From NCBI GenBank assembly GCA_000349905.1, contig KB722736.1, forward strand, positions 3,236,754 through 3,300,753: a DNA stretch of 64,000 nt. The letters run 5' to 3'. The stretch comes from Volvariella volvacea V23. Lineage: Eukaryota; Basidiomycota; Agaricomycetes; Agaricales; Pluteaceae. Below are positions 1-11,326 of the stretch, in pieces (the stretch's first letter is position 1; the number at the start of each line of letters is the position of its first letter). The translations under genes and the position numbers were made by a program. Below the pieces are notes generated by a model that saw only the letters and a program-made list of their open reading frames with translations, was not told the origin of the DNA and did no database searches.

Positions 1-165
1 CTTTAGGTAGCCCTTGGTGAACTTGTCGATGCCGCTTTCGTGTTTGTCGAATGCGTCCTTCCACTTCCGGTAGCCGTCATATCTCTGCATGATGAAGGGG
101 ATGTTGGGTCGCAGCCATGGATCACGCTCAAGGACGACCTTGGGAGAGAGGGGAGGGGAGGGCAT
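1..165 (-). CDS. 1,4-alpha-glucan (glycogen) branching enzyme, N-terminal fragment
   Basis: Reading the minus strand from an ATG at 165-163 gives 55 in-frame codons that run off the window edge. The peptide contains DPWLRPNIPFIMQRYDGYRK and ends near DKFTKGYLK, which matches the N-terminal region of eukaryotic glycogen branching enzymes (GLC3/GBE1, GH13 family), where a DPxL...RY...W segment is followed by KFxxGY. The enzyme makes alpha-1,6 branches in cytosolic glycogen. Only the pre-catalytic N-terminus is here, so no catalytic residues can be checked. The start was chosen because it is the first ATG in this frame and gives the usual short leader before the DPWL motif. The family call rests on a short stretch but the motif is distinctive. 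Confidence 0.72.
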   Translation of the reverse strand, partial: MPSPPLSPKVVLERDPWLRPNIPFIMQRYDGYRKWKDAFDKHESGIDKFTKGYLK

Positions 166-906
166 GGCGGGTGGTGGTGGTGGTGGTCGGAGGGCAAGAA
201 GAAAGGAGAAGGACGACCGAAAAATTGTTGAAGTGAGAGTTTCTGAGATAACTAAGGTATCAGCGCTTGTTTAGGAAGGACCCTCATGACGTTAACCCGA
301 TCGCGATTTCGACGCGCCGAGCCCCTCCTTAATTGGGCCGTCGGTGCGCCTGCGCCCTGCGAGACGCGTGTTCAAGTTCGCGTGTTCAACTTGAGCGCAC
401 CCAACCCAGCAGCGAGCAGCGTCTCTGGCCCCGCTCGTTGGAGGTGCGGGTTTTGCTGAGTCGATGCCCGGCAGCCGGCCCGCTGATGTGTGGTTCAAGG
501 GATGTTCCCTCCAACATCAACACACTTTTAGAACCCACAATGAAGCAATTCACACGAACGACAAACCGCCACATACAAAGGCAATCTTAAAGTCAAGCGG
601 CCTTTTGATACGCCATTATCGCCAGCAATTCAACAACGTGCAAGGCTCGCACACCCCATCAGGAATATCAGGGTTCTCATTTTAAACTAGGCAACATGGT
701 TATCCTTATCAGCAACCAGGTCAATGGGTGTTTGGGAAAGTTTCGCAACACGAAACGCTCTTCTCCCACCTCCCAAGCCCTCAGCGGTGCAATTTTGCAT
801 CTACCACCCTCCTTCGCCTGATCCGAGCCCGAATAGGGTGCCACTTGCTTGTCAAATGCGGTAAATCTAGGAACCCTTGTAAAATTTCATCTATACATTG
901 GACCCC
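166..906. other. Intergenic region upstream of the branching enzyme gene
   Basis: About 740 bases between the branching enzyme start and the 3' end of the PEX14 gene. It should hold the promoter and 5' UTR of the former and the 3' UTR of the latter. A short GGT repeat starts just inside, at about 170-187. The open frames here are short, overlap each other on both strands and have no recognisable protein. I see no RNA gene or mobile element. Confidence 0.5.
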
Positions 907-2450
907 TCAAAAACCTTCGTTAGCCTCAGCATATGTCAAGCATACTCCACGGCGATCGGGTGGCAAACTTCTATGTGGTAGGGTGTTGCACCACCTCAGT
1001 TTGCTTCTGCGTCGTCGGGAGAAATGTCCGCCTATACTTCGCATTAACTCTGGAGTCGCATAATCACTCATAATCACCACTGACCGGCTAAGAATCAATC
1101 CCCTGAGTCCTCGAATCTCTTGCTTCATTTGCTCTTCCAGTGTTGGAGGCGTGTTATCCTTTTTCAAGATGTTGGATGTACGGTATGGGAGGTAGACTTG
1201 CGTGCTAATGTATCCGGTAAAGTCTGACAGAATTTGCATGGTTCTCTGGAAGGGTCTATCCTTTGGTGACGAATTCTTCGGCATTTCCAATAGCAGACTA
1301 CTCAGGGATTTGACCACTGGTGAGGGTTCGGGCGGCGATGGTGGGTTATAGGCCCATCTAGAGATCCTCGGGCTTGTGTTGTTCCCTGCAGTTGCTGGTG
1401 TCGCGATGAACAGCGGACAGGTGGAGAGTGTTTGCCAGATCTTTTCCTGCAGACTCGGATCATTATCGAGCGCAGAGAATAGCAATTTTCTATACATGCC
1501 TCGTGATCAATGCCTTCATCTGTCGCGAGCCAAGGTATACTTCCTTCTAAATGTCTGAATACCTCTTCCGTAGTTGGCTTGGCTTCATCCCCAGTCTTTC
1601 CTTTCCCCAGGTCCTCGATCGTGCACCTCAACAGCGTAATATGCGGTATCTCCTTCACGTCCAGGTTCTTCTCCTCTACGTACTTCAAGATTTCTGCAAC
1701 ACTCGTGCAGGCTGAAAAACTCTCTGGTTCTTTATAAAGCTGTGGACGCGGCAGGACAGCATAATTCTCCGACTGGGCTTCTTTAAGGGAAGACAATGAG
1801 GACGCCAGTCGGCGGAGAAGTGTGAGGTGGTGGCCTCGTAGTGATGCTCTCGCCGTAGACGTTTGAATAATTCGGGGTAAAAGAAATCGCTGTGTATTGT
1901 CAGCGTTCACAACGAGTACAGACAGACACGAAGTACTCACATAGTAGATATAGACGAGGACCAAGGAGCCACCCGCTAACCATGACAGTATCCGTGTAGC
2001 TCCTAGCAATAAGTTTGGCAAATTAGACGGTGGTGGTTGCGGATATGTCCGTGGAGGAATAGTTAGAGGTTGCTGGGGCTAGGTTCGTGTAAGAAAGCAG
2101 CCCTACAGTCAAGAAGGTATAACGAATCGCACTGCTTCATGAAGTAGACTGTCCACTTCGTCTGGGTTCAGTCCTTTCTCTGTCAGGAACTTGCGCTTGG
2201 CACTGACGTCCTGGTATTGCGCTTGAGGCGATGCTAGAAAGGCACGAGCCCTATTGAAGAGCTCTTGCTTGTCGGGCACAAGATGTGATGAGCTTTCTGG
2301 AACGGCGGGGGGTGGTGTGTTGGGTGGTGCGCTACCAGGACTTTCAGGCGTAGGTGGAGGTTCTGTGGCTGGACTGGATAGCGCTTGAGGCGTAGGATTC
2401 GATTGTTCTGATGCACCAGGTACAGTTTTTGGTCCTGCGTCTTCTGCCAT
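907..2450 (-). CDS. PEX14: Peroxin-14, peroxisomal import docking protein
   Basis: Predicted exons, minus strand: 2450-2133, 2078-1941, 1889-1541, 1499-907, giving about 465 residues. Residues 64-105 form a Pex14 N-terminal domain, with the two conserved hydrophobic stretches FLASPQAQYQ and KRKFLTEKGLNPDEVD that in characterised Pex14 bind WxxxF/Y motifs of Pex5. A Pro-rich linker follows (PRTYPQPPPSN), then one hydrophobic segment at about 135-152, then a charged region of lower conservation. Pex14 sits in the peroxisomal membrane and docks the cargo-loaded PTS1 receptor. The residues before the domain are Pro/Ser rich. The third intron (1540-1500, 41 nt, acceptor GAG) is the least certain call. 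The C-terminal end rests only on the open frame to 907. Confidence 0.75.
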
Positions 2451-2733
2451 GGTGTAGGAGTTGGGGTCGACCTTGGTGAGCGCTGTCCCCGGTCGGAATA
2501 TGCAGGTACGCCATCGCTGTCTTCCTCCAGGACCACCTTACCGGAGTATGAATCACGTGCATAATCTCGCTGGCCACACACCTCAAATCCGAAAAGTACA
2601 GTATATTAAGACAGCAACTTCAACAAAAAATGGATCACAAAGTGCGTGGTACTACGTATAGCAAATGCTGTGAAAAAACAAGTCTCTTGGTATTGATGTA
2701 ATTGATCTGAAATCGAAAATGACCATCCTAAAT

Positions 2734-4991
2734 TTAAAACATGTTCGCCAATTTACTGGCAGCCTCCCGAGCATCCAGCCGGGGTCTTGTTGGCTGCTGA
2801 ATACGGACTGATTGTGACATGAGACTGTATTTTGCTTGTCCAAGGGGTTCGAAGGTGCTCTTCTGTTGTGACTGTGGTTGTTGTTGCTGCGCCTGCCCAT
2901 TAGCAGTCCCCATCAAGGGATCATGAAGCGGGCTAGGTGTCGACACCGGAGCAGGCCGCATAAGTGGATCGGCCAAGGGTCCACGCGCACCCGCCGATGG
3001 TTGGGGAGGAATAGAGCTGGTTGATGACGATATAGGTAGTGGTGGTGAGAGAGGTCTTGTGGTAGACTTGACGAACATCGACTTGGTGCCATCACCAAAT
3101 CGCCCACCGAGAGGTGGCTCGTCTAATGGTTTAGTGGGAGCAACTGGCTGCGATGGGCCGGGGGCAGTTGACGGTCCGGCGCCTTGTATTTGTGTTGGTC
3201 GCGGGAGAGGAGCTGTTGGCTGGGGTTGCTGTTGTTGTATCGCAAACGACTGAGATGGTAGTGCAGTAGCTGGCCCCTGGGCTACAGTGCCCTGGGGCGG
3301 TCCCCGAATTTGACCATCAAGAGGAACAGGGCGATTTAGAGGATTATTTGAAGGACCTGGGGGCGCTGACCGAGGTGAGTCGCCATAATCTTCTAACGGG
3401 GGTACGATGGTCGGCTTTGGAACACCATTAGCTACTGGCAAAGACTTTTTTGCTGCATTAGCGACGTCTACCCTTAGAGCTTCCAGTTCGCGCAATAACT
3501 GCTTCTCATACATAATGGATGAGCGCGCGTGCTCGATTAAGGCTGTAGTAATGTCGTCATTGGCATGACGACTGTGGGTTTGCAAAGCCCGGTGCAGGTT
3601 TTGTGAGATACCATCTGCCCGTTTAGCAAGAATTTCTTCGTAGCGGTTTGCCTACAGCAGTCGAGTTAAGAATGGCGAAAGCACACGCAAGGGCAATAAG
3701 TGGACCGACCTCCTCCATCTCCTCCAGTGCTTCAGTGACTCGTTCGGGGCGTATGTTGGAGCTTGCTTTCAGGCGCTCAATTTGGCGTCTCTTCGATATT
3801 GTGGTTTTTACAGCTTGCTGATACTCTTCCAGTACACCCGTCCTCATTTGCAACGTATCCCTTGCTGACCGCGCATTCATCCCTTGATAGCCCAACGAAT
3901 CCCCTAGGATGACACATTCGCTGATTGATTGGGCTTGATTGAGATCAGCCAAACTATGCCAGGTGCGCCCAATTTTATTTAGCGCGTTCCCCAGAGGTGG
4001 GTGGGCTTCAGTCGTCGCCACGTTGATCAGTTTATTGCCCATCTCAGTATGCACTGTGGCCATTGCTACAAAAGTACGTCAATTAGAGTGGGCCGTGATA
4101 CCCGACCCAACCCAGATATTCTCACCTTTGCGAGCCAGCGCAAGACGATCCACAGCTTTAGCAGTTTCAAAGAATTGACCTTCAAGTTTTGTCAACTCGA
4201 ATCGCGCTTTCTGCAACTCCTCATCTTCATCTGGTACACCTCTTCGAATCAGACTGAACCCTGACGATGTCTTCCGCTTTGGTCGTGGCGTTGGCTGATA
4301 CCCAAAATCACTCTCAATGAACGACCGCACATCCTCATCGTGAATCAAAATTGGGTCCTCGCAAACTCTTGTAATCCACCTCTGCAGCATTATCTTCACC
4401 AGTCGATCATCTTCTTCATCCGTAGGCGCTGATGTTTGGGCGAGTGGTAACGCAGGGATGATGGTCTGCGGATTGCTACTCATGATGGCTTCGTAGAATT
4501 GCTGGAATTCTGCATAGGACCGGGATACATTCCTATACGTCGTTCCGGTAAAATTGGAGAGATTTGTCTTGCAAGACGGTCGAGATTAGATCACAATGAA
4601 TATAACGATGGAATGCATAGCTAACCTGGGCATCCAATTTCAGTAGTACGTCCCTTCTGTTTCTATCTAGCCCTGTTACTCTCACTTTCAAGTACGGGTC
4701 TTGCTTCTCGTATTTCTTCGCACCGGGATCTGCGTTGGGCGAGACTAACCCGGCCTCTGGTTGACCATATATCTGGGGCTCTCTGCCATACAGCCCTGGA
4801 GTTGGTCCGTTGTCGGGTGCTGGAGGCGTAGGAGTAACGGCTCTGCGAAGGTTCGGTACAGGCGAGCCCGGAGTGTGAGGCGTTGTGGGCCACGGAGGTG
4901 GATCTTCTGGTCCGCCGAAAACTGAAGCAGAGGAGTTGAGTGGGTCGAACATAGAGTAAGGTATCAAAGTCGGGGCTTGCGACGAATCCAA
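2734..4991 (-). CDS. VPS17: Vps17-type sorting nexin, retromer SNX-BAR subunit
   Basis: Four exons fit cleanly: 4991-4626, 4567-4126, 4065-3710, 3651-2734, for 693 residues. A PX domain starts at about residue 98 (DPYLKVRVTGLDRNRRD, then LDAQTNLSNFTGTTYRNV across the first splice) and runs to IESDFGYQP. A helical BAR-type region follows, with many charged heptad-like stretches (ELQKARFELTKLEGQFFETA; LEEYQQAVKTTISKRRQIER). The last 230 or so residues are Pro/Gln/Ser rich and probably disordered. The PX domain lacks the usual basic-basic-aromatic PI3P pocket signature: the sequence there is YRNVSRSY. In yeast, Vps17 pairs with Vps5 and with Vps26/29/35 to recycle Vps10 from endosome to Golgi. 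No VPS5 is visible in this window. Confidence 0.88.
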
Positions 4992-5347
4992 TCACACAAG
5001 CCGTCGGCTACAGGCAGAAGGACGAAGGGGTGCAAACGAATTCCTTATGTAATCCACGCTGCACACTTTGGGACTCAACTTGAAGCTGACGTTCGGACTG
5101 GTGGTATTGGGTAAAAACCATGATATTGATGAAACAGTCCTTGAAATGTCTTCCTACATGAGCAGTGACCACCCAAAGTAAAAACATGAAAATAGATTAG
5201 ACATGTAGGGAGCAACCGTAAAAAGTCAATGGTCCATGAATCCAGCTATCATTCCAAAAACAACAAAACACCTATAACACAGCGAATATGGAGAGAATCA
5301 AGTGTCGTTAAGGTCATAATGGTAGGTCCATTTTGGTGAGATATCTA

Positions 5348-7233
5348 TCACGGAGAAGCGCAATCGGGTATGGTAACATCCTTGAGCTCACGACTGCGAA
5401 TGCTATAAGACTTCCAGGTACCCAGAGACATGAATAGAGACGTACTCCTTGGTAAATAGACCCCAGTGACCCTCAACTCCTCCATAAAGCTCATCCTGTA
5501 CAATAATTGGAATCAGTTACCATCTTCTAGTTGCATATTCGTTATCCCACCTTCCACTCTTCATCAAATAGCTGCAGAAATGAGATCGAATAAGACCGCA
5601 TTCACGAGGAAGTATAACCGCAGCTCACCTCGAAGTAGAAATACCCAACGCCGTCCGAGTTGGCTTGGCACACAAAGGTATCTAGGAATGTCTAATATGT
5701 AATTCAGTAACACAAGCAAGAACCAGGATATGAGGGACTACTGACCTGTAGACCAGCTATCGATGCTGGTGCAGCACCGTTGTTTGCGTTGGAGACGTCC
5801 GATGAAGCCTATCCACCACGTCAATAAGAGTACAGCCCACCAACAGCAGGTTTACTCACAGTTGGCCACCCTGTCTCGGCGATGTACATCCTGGGCTATA
5901 ACGCAAAGATGAGTACCACTACCAATCGTTAGGCACATTGGACTGACCCTATTTGGCAGGGCATTAGCGGCCTGAACATTCTCCTCATCGAAGAAGTCGA
6001 AGACCCATTGAGCGGCACCTTCTGCCGTCGTGTTGGCGAACCAGGCATGGACATTCGACAGCTGAAAAGGGGTTCAGTGGGCCAAGATCGGTATAAAAAA
6101 TTCGCTTCCACGTACGCCGTAATCAACAGAAGATAGAACACGTGTATTGAAGTAACTTCCTGCATCAGAGTTGCCGACCGGAATATCCTTATCCAAGTTG
6201 AGGCTGGCCAACATAGCACGGGTATCCTCAATGTAGTCGATGAGCATGTCAGCTCCTTGTTCACCAAGGGCACTGTTCGGGTCTGTGCCGCCATTCAGGT
6301 AGCTGGATCGATGAAGGTGAGTATAGGTTTGAGCATACGTTACTCAACGTACTTGAGCATGAACTCATTACCAACAGTAACTCCAGCAATGTGTTCTGTT
6401 CCATACGTCGATATAGCATCACGAATGATGTCGCGTTGGCGGGTGTATACTTCAGGGTCATCGGGCAGGACATAGTTCCCAAGGAAGACCTCCATCTCCA
6501 CGTTTGTTCGCTGAATGGCCTCGAGCTAGGTTGTCAGAAGACAGGTGGAATGAATGCCTGCAGACACATGTCATGGTGAAGGGTCATACCACCAGGGCCG
6601 ATTGGTTACAATCCGCGCCGTACAAACGGACTCGGGTCGTCAGTTGGGAGAGAAGCTATTGTATTGTAAAATTTCAGACCACGTTGAGAAGTAATGTGTA
6701 AAGACGCACCTGAACATCTCTGATAACATTTTCTGCGCAGATTTTATAGAGGAATTAACAGAAGAAAATAAAATGGTTACACACCAAGAGAGTTGCCGCA
6801 ATTGGGCATGAGGGAGCCTTCCGGAGTATACGCCATGCCATAGAACGACCTATGTAGCCTAGGATCTCTGACGAAGTTGCTGGGATCATTAGGATCCGAT
6901 GATCCTGGCGAGTTTCCACCACCGTTTCCGCCTCCATTCCCATTCCCATTCCCACTACCAGAACCACCACCTGTCGCTGGTGACGACGTTGAAGAACTTG
7001 AGCTGTTGTTCTTGTTGGCATTGGAAACCCCAACCCCAACACCCACGCCTATGCCTATGAGAACAAGGAGTCCAAGGATAGAGCCAATAACCTGCACACT
7101 GTGGTGAGGACAAAATTGCAGATGGTCAGAGAAGGGGGCTCACGATCCACATCGACCGTTGTCGTCGTGCCTTGCTCTTCTCCATTGCGTTCTCCATAGG
7201 GTCAAGATTCTGGTACTGCTCCGCACGTGTCAT
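5348..7233 (-). CDS. Membrane-anchored GH17 glucan 1,3-beta-glucosidase-like protein
   Basis: Thirteen exons join in frame: 7233-7144, 7091-6785, 6732-6710, 6655-6590, 6525-6353, 6302-6116, 6061-5948, 5895-5860, 5808-5746, 5691-5629, 5571-5551, 5495-5446, 5393-5348. The product has 412 residues. A short basic cytosolic tail (KARRQR) precedes one membrane segment at about 31-51, then a Ser- and Gly/Asn-rich linker, then a GH17 domain. The general acid is in GVTVGNEF (E216) and the nucleophile in MYIAETGWPT (E327); both are present. GH17 enzymes act on beta-1,3-glucan of the fungal wall. The topology is type II, so the catalytic domain would face the wall or the secretory lumen. Exons of 21, 23 and 36 nt are unusually small. 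The protein could also be a transglycosylase; the sequence does not decide this. Confidence 0.88.
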
Positions 7234-8164
7234 TATGATAATAAAGTTGAATAATAACTCAAGGAAAGTGAGGAATACTTTAAAGGAGTGTAGAGATTTT
7301 TGCGTTTGCTCGCAAACAGCTGAAAAATTGTCGGGGAATGTTGAGGTGTGCGAGAGGAAAGTGTTAAGAGTGAAAGAGGAGGAGCTGGAGAAGTCCGAGC
7401 AACCATGCGCCCCTTCTGCACCTTAAAGGGCTGGCTTGGCCAGCGCTTCAGGTGTGGCCGAATTGATTGACCAAGGGTCTTTGCGTCCGCAACCGTGGGG
7501 GAATGGGCTTGGCGCTCAGATCACCGCGACTTTCAATTATGCATGGCTTAGTGTAAGGCAACCATTGGACAGCAACGCCTAGCAGCATATGACTTGGAGC
7601 GTCTGTACCACAAAAATAGGTCAACTGACTTTCTACCTGTATGGACGATGATGGGGCTGATATAGCACGCATCAGCTGACATGTACGGGCTTTACTCACC
7701 TAGACACACCTAGTGCGTCCCATCGCGTCATCTCAGGTCGCCGATATGACGGGTGTTGCGTGAAATACTTCTGCCCGTTATGAGCTAAGTAGGGGTTGTA
7801 TGCACATCGCCTCCACCCTACCAAGGAATAGAACGCCAATCTCTGCCAATCTGTGTCAAATGCCATCCAAGCACCTCAGCAGTAGCAACATTATGACCCG
7901 ATGAGAATGAGGTTCAGGAACGTCGATGAAGCAGAAGAGGCAAGCAACCTCGGTGCTTACTGCCAATCAATGTTGATGAGCGCCAAGAGACTACCAGAGG
8001 TTGGTTGCCTCGATCTGACTGAACCAAAAAAAGATCATCTTAAGGCCGACATATTCTATAAATCATGAACTGTCCTACGGTACTACGGATAATGATTGAT
8101 AAATATTGCCTCCATACAATGCAAGTGCAAGCTGGTCTAATCTTTACATGCAATCAACGCCTAC
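7234..8164. other. Intergenic region between GH17 and RIB1 genes
   Basis: About 930 bases. It must hold the promoter and 5' UTR of the GH17 gene (next to 7234) and the 3' UTR of RIB1 (next to 8164). The stretch just upstream of the GH17 start is AG-rich on the plus strand. Open frames here are under 90 codons and look like nothing known. I saw no tRNA, snRNA or repeat. Confidence 0.5.
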
Positions 8165-9688
8165 TCAGAACGCTGGGTCCTCCAACCACAACGGTAGCAT
8201 ATGTCCCATCCGTGTTACTTTCGTCCGCAAGTACTTATCTAAGTCTTCACCATATACCGCATTCCCGCCAACCAACGTTGCACCAAGTATCTTCTCGTTC
8301 TCCTCCTTTTCTTGCGCGACAACCACAGTAATCTTGGCTTCTACAGCTTGCTTCCTCTTCTGCCAGCTCCTGGGAATCATGGCTACACGCTCCACAACCT
8401 TCACACCCTCCTTTTGTAGGGCCTCCACCTTGTCGGGATTGTTGGTTAAAACCCTGACACCCTCGCCCAGCTCTGAACCCGCCTCCTGGCCGAATCCCAA
8501 GTCCCGCAATATGGCACCAGCTATCTCATAACCTCGCTCGTCCGCTTTATGTCCGAGCATCAGATTGGCTGTAACGGTATCGTGACCCAGGTCCTGAAGG
8601 TTATAGGCCCTGATCTTAGATAGTAGGCCTATTCCGCGGCCCTCTTGTCGGAGATAGATGACCACACCTCGGCCTGGAATAGTAACTGGCGTTGGCAGTG
8701 ATGCGGAGGCGGGTACGGGGATGGGTTGGGAAATCTGTCGGATAGCTTCATCAAGCTGCTCGCCGCAATCACATCGCATGCTGCCAACGGTCTCCCCGGT
8801 GAAACATTCCGAGTGTATCCGAATGAGAGGTGGCGGAATATCGACGTCAGGGGGAATGGTATGGGTGCAATGAGATGTGGGTAGCGATGCGCGTTGGGAA
8901 TTTGGGGAGAGACGACCAACGTAAGCACCTCGCGTGATGCGATCCATTTCCGTCTCGCCTTCACTCCATACGGCATCCAATGACTTGGATCGGATTGGTG
9001 CGGCCGACAAATCGTTCGGGGTGCGCTCTTCCAGTTGAGCTGAATCAATGACGATTGCAAGATGCTCTTTGCTGTCGCGATTGTTGTGGTACAAATGGAG
9101 GAAAGCTGGTCCGTGAGGAGTGGGTATACGGGTTCGTGCCATGCACTTGACCTCTAGGGGTATGGGAACCGAGATATCTCCAGGAATAGATTCGGAAGCA
9201 GAATTAGACTTGAGCCGAGACTTGTCAGTGGGGGTAGATGGAGGTACTATGGATAGATGTTGCTTTCTAGGGGTTGATGGAGAATTGTGGTCTGTGGGTT
9301 TCAGGACGTCGGTCTCCGAAGGGCGGGCGTTCTCCTTGGCGATGTCAAGGTCAAGATTTTGCAGCTTCTGGCGTCGCGGCGCCTGTCGACTGACATAGGT
9401 CAGGCGTTTGCGTTCAGACTTGGTGTAGGTATCCTCTCCAGTCCATTTTGTCCAATCGTAAGAGCCCTCGGTGATTGGGACCATCACACCGGGAAAAAAG
9501 TCGTGATGGTAGTGGTTGCGAGTGACATGTGGTCCCGACGCAGCAGCAGCGGCTAGAAGAAGCGGGTCGAGGGCAGCATCTCTGCGACTAAACGACTTAG
9601 GAGTCGGTGCGGTCGGGCCTGTCAAGAGGTCGAGGAGGGCAGCATCGGAGTCTGGGAAGGACTGCGGTTGCTGGACGACGCTAGGCAT
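8165..9688 (-). CDS. RIB1: GTP cyclohydrolase II, first step of riboflavin synthesis
   Basis: A single open frame of 507 residues with no need for introns. The catalytic core starts near residue 180. Zinc ligands are Cys295, Cys306 and Cys308, with the C-x10-C-x-C spacing of the E. coli RibA enzyme (IHSECFTGETVGSMRCDCGE). Further landmarks are YLRQEGRGIGLLSKIRAYNL (about 345-364), NLMLGHKADERGYEIAGAIL and LTNNPDKVEAL. The enzyme opens GTP to diaminopyrimidinone, releasing formate and pyrophosphate. The first 180 residues are a fungal-type extension without catalytic motifs. There is no DHBP synthase domain fused, unlike plant and many bacterial versions. The start at 9688 is the first ATG and gives the whole extension. 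It is divergent from the next gene, with 374 bases between the two starts. Confidence 0.95.
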   Translation of the reverse strand: MPSVVQQPQSFPDSDAALLDLLTGPTAPTPKSFSRRDAALDPLLLAAAAASGPHVTRNHYHHDFFPGVMVPITEGSYDWTKWTGEDTYTKSERKRLTYVSRQAPRRQKLQNLDLDIAKENARPSETDVLKPTDHNSPSTPRKQHLSIVPPSTPTDKSRLKSNSASESIPGDISVPIPLEVKCMARTRIPTPHGPAFLHLYHNNRDSKEHLAIVIDSAQLEERTPNDLSAAPIRSKSLDAVWSEGETEMDRITRGAYVGRLSPNSQRASLPTSHCTHTIPPDVDIPPPLIRIHSECFTGETVGSMRCDCGEQLDEAIRQISQPIPVPASASLPTPVTIPGRGVVIYLRQEGRGIGLLSKIRAYNLQDLGHDTVTANLMLGHKADERGYEIAGAILRDLGFGQEAGSELGEGVRVLTNNPDKVEALQKEGVKVVERVAMIPRSWQKRKQAVEAKITVVVAQEKEENEKILGATLVGGNAVYGEDLDKYLRTKVTRMGHMLPLWLEDPAF

Positions 9689-10062
9689 TGGGACGGGGGA
9701 ACAGGAATCGGGAGAGAGGCAGAGGACTAATATTTATGGGGAGGGGAATTAGGCAAAGGACATTGGCGCTGTATAAGATTGACAAAATGACGGAAATATT
9801 CACATGGACCAAGGTAGACTTGCTCAGTTGGCCGGTCATCAGTATCACGTATCACGTAAGATTTTTCCTCGCAGGTCCTGATCTCCCCGACGCCATCGTG
9901 GCCAGGCGACCGCCAGGGTGACCCTCAGAGCCCAGGTAAACGGTTCCTGTTTGTCACTTGGTTCAGCTCATCTGCAATCCCAGGCCGTGCCAGGATTATC
10001 CTCACATCATGTGGAGCTATCATTGACGGTTACGCATCGCATTTGCATTACTATAATCGTCC

Positions 10063-10890
10063 ATGCATCTCGTCAGACTCGTTTATATCCTCTTCGTAAT
10101 TTATGGGCTTCATTTGTAAGTACAACTCGCCTGCTTACATGGGCTTACTATGCTGTAAACCGATGCTAATGCCCGTCTTGTCAGTGCTTTTTTCGTTCAT
10201 GCACAGTCGACCTCCTCCAGTTCATCCAGTCGTTCGCGTTCAGTATCATCAACCTCTGCGTCATCACCATCACCATCACCATCACGCCGTAGTTCGACTG
10301 CCCGCCCTCATTCGGCTGCATCCTCGACCAATAGGCACTCCATCCAAATCTTACCTACTACTGCTGCTATACCCCATGTTTCTGGATTTACCCAACATCG
10401 CCCGCCAATCCCAACTCGGACTAGACCTCCGGAGCCCCCCTCGACAACCCTTTCGATCCCCGCCTCTGGGCCACGCCAGAAGCCTATTGTCATCTTTTTC
10501 GAAGTTTTACTCGGACTCTTGGGCTTTGGGTTGATACTCGGGTTGCTAAGGTGCTGCCACAATTACAGGAAGACACCTCGGCGTGATCCCATTGCGGTTG
10601 TGATGAACAGGTATAGACTACAAAGGGAGATGGAGGAATTACAAAGAAACACGTCCCTTCCTCCGCGTTCCTCTTTGAGGGAACCACCTCCCCCTCCCTA
10701 TGTACCCCCTCCTTCTTATAGTGAGGTCCATCTCCCGTCAACTGCCCGACCCGGAGTACCAGAGGGCAGTAATCACACCGGCACTGCACCTGCGAGCCCA
10801 GCAATCACTCCGCCATCAACGGATGCACAATTTATATCCTCCTCATCAAGGGTTTCTTCAACATCACCCCCTACCCTTCCCAATGGTTAG
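10063..10890 (+). CDS. Ser/Thr-rich single-pass membrane protein with PY motifs
   Basis: Exon 1 is 10063-10115 and exon 2 is 10185-10890; the intron has a GTAAGT donor. The product has 252 residues. The choice of start and intron yields a good signal peptide (MHLVRLVYILFVIYGLHFAF then VHA and Gln as likely first mature residue). The ectodomain is Ser/Thr/Pro rich and so probably O-glycosylated. One membrane segment follows (PIVIFFEVLLGLLGFGLILG). The tail starts LLRCCHNYRK, with Cys that could be acylated, and carries two WW-ligand PY motifs, PPPPY and PPSY, within PPPPPYVPPPSYSEV. In fungi such PY motifs recruit Rsp5-type ubiquitin ligases; that role is inference here. I do not recognise the family. 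The same DNA in another frame gives a spurious poly-His stretch. Confidence 0.72.
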
Positions 10891-11326
10891 GTGGCACTGT
10901 GATACGCACAGCTGTGACGCATGCCATTCTCTTGCCTTTATAGTGCTGACTAGGACGTCTCTCACTTCTCTCACATGTTGTCGTTCCTTTACTGTTGGTC
11001 ATGTCGTTACCAGCTGTTGTTTTCATCCTAGGACTCTGTATATTATCCATGAGGGACAGTTTAGCATACTAATCTGATTCTCGCCGAAGCCGTTGTCTGT
11101 GCACTCCTGGCAAGCATCGCGGACTGCGCTTTTACTTAGCTTATCAACTTCTATCAAACTTGATGATTTACACAATCTCCACCCTTCATGAAGCACGCCA
11201 GCCCCACGAGGAGAAAAACGTGGTGGCCACGTTGCAGCAAGCCTCGAGGCCGGGCCGTTTTTGACTAAAAAGTGCAAGTGCGAGCCCCCCAACTGCTACT
11301 TATACACCAGTGTCCTGCCATCACCT

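Noticed and set aside
3..197. Minus-strand frame giving His- and Pro-rich peptide
   Set aside because: It overlaps the branching enzyme codons in another frame, which has a clear family match.
1050..1084. Extra intron near the PEX14 3' end
   Set aside because: The best donor and acceptor give only 35 nt, below the likely minimum; the open frame to 907 was kept.
10256..10290. Poly-His stretch in a plus-strand frame
   Set aside because: The CATCAC repeat is read in the real frame as Ser-Pro repeats of the membrane protein; the His frame has no start with sense and no conservation.
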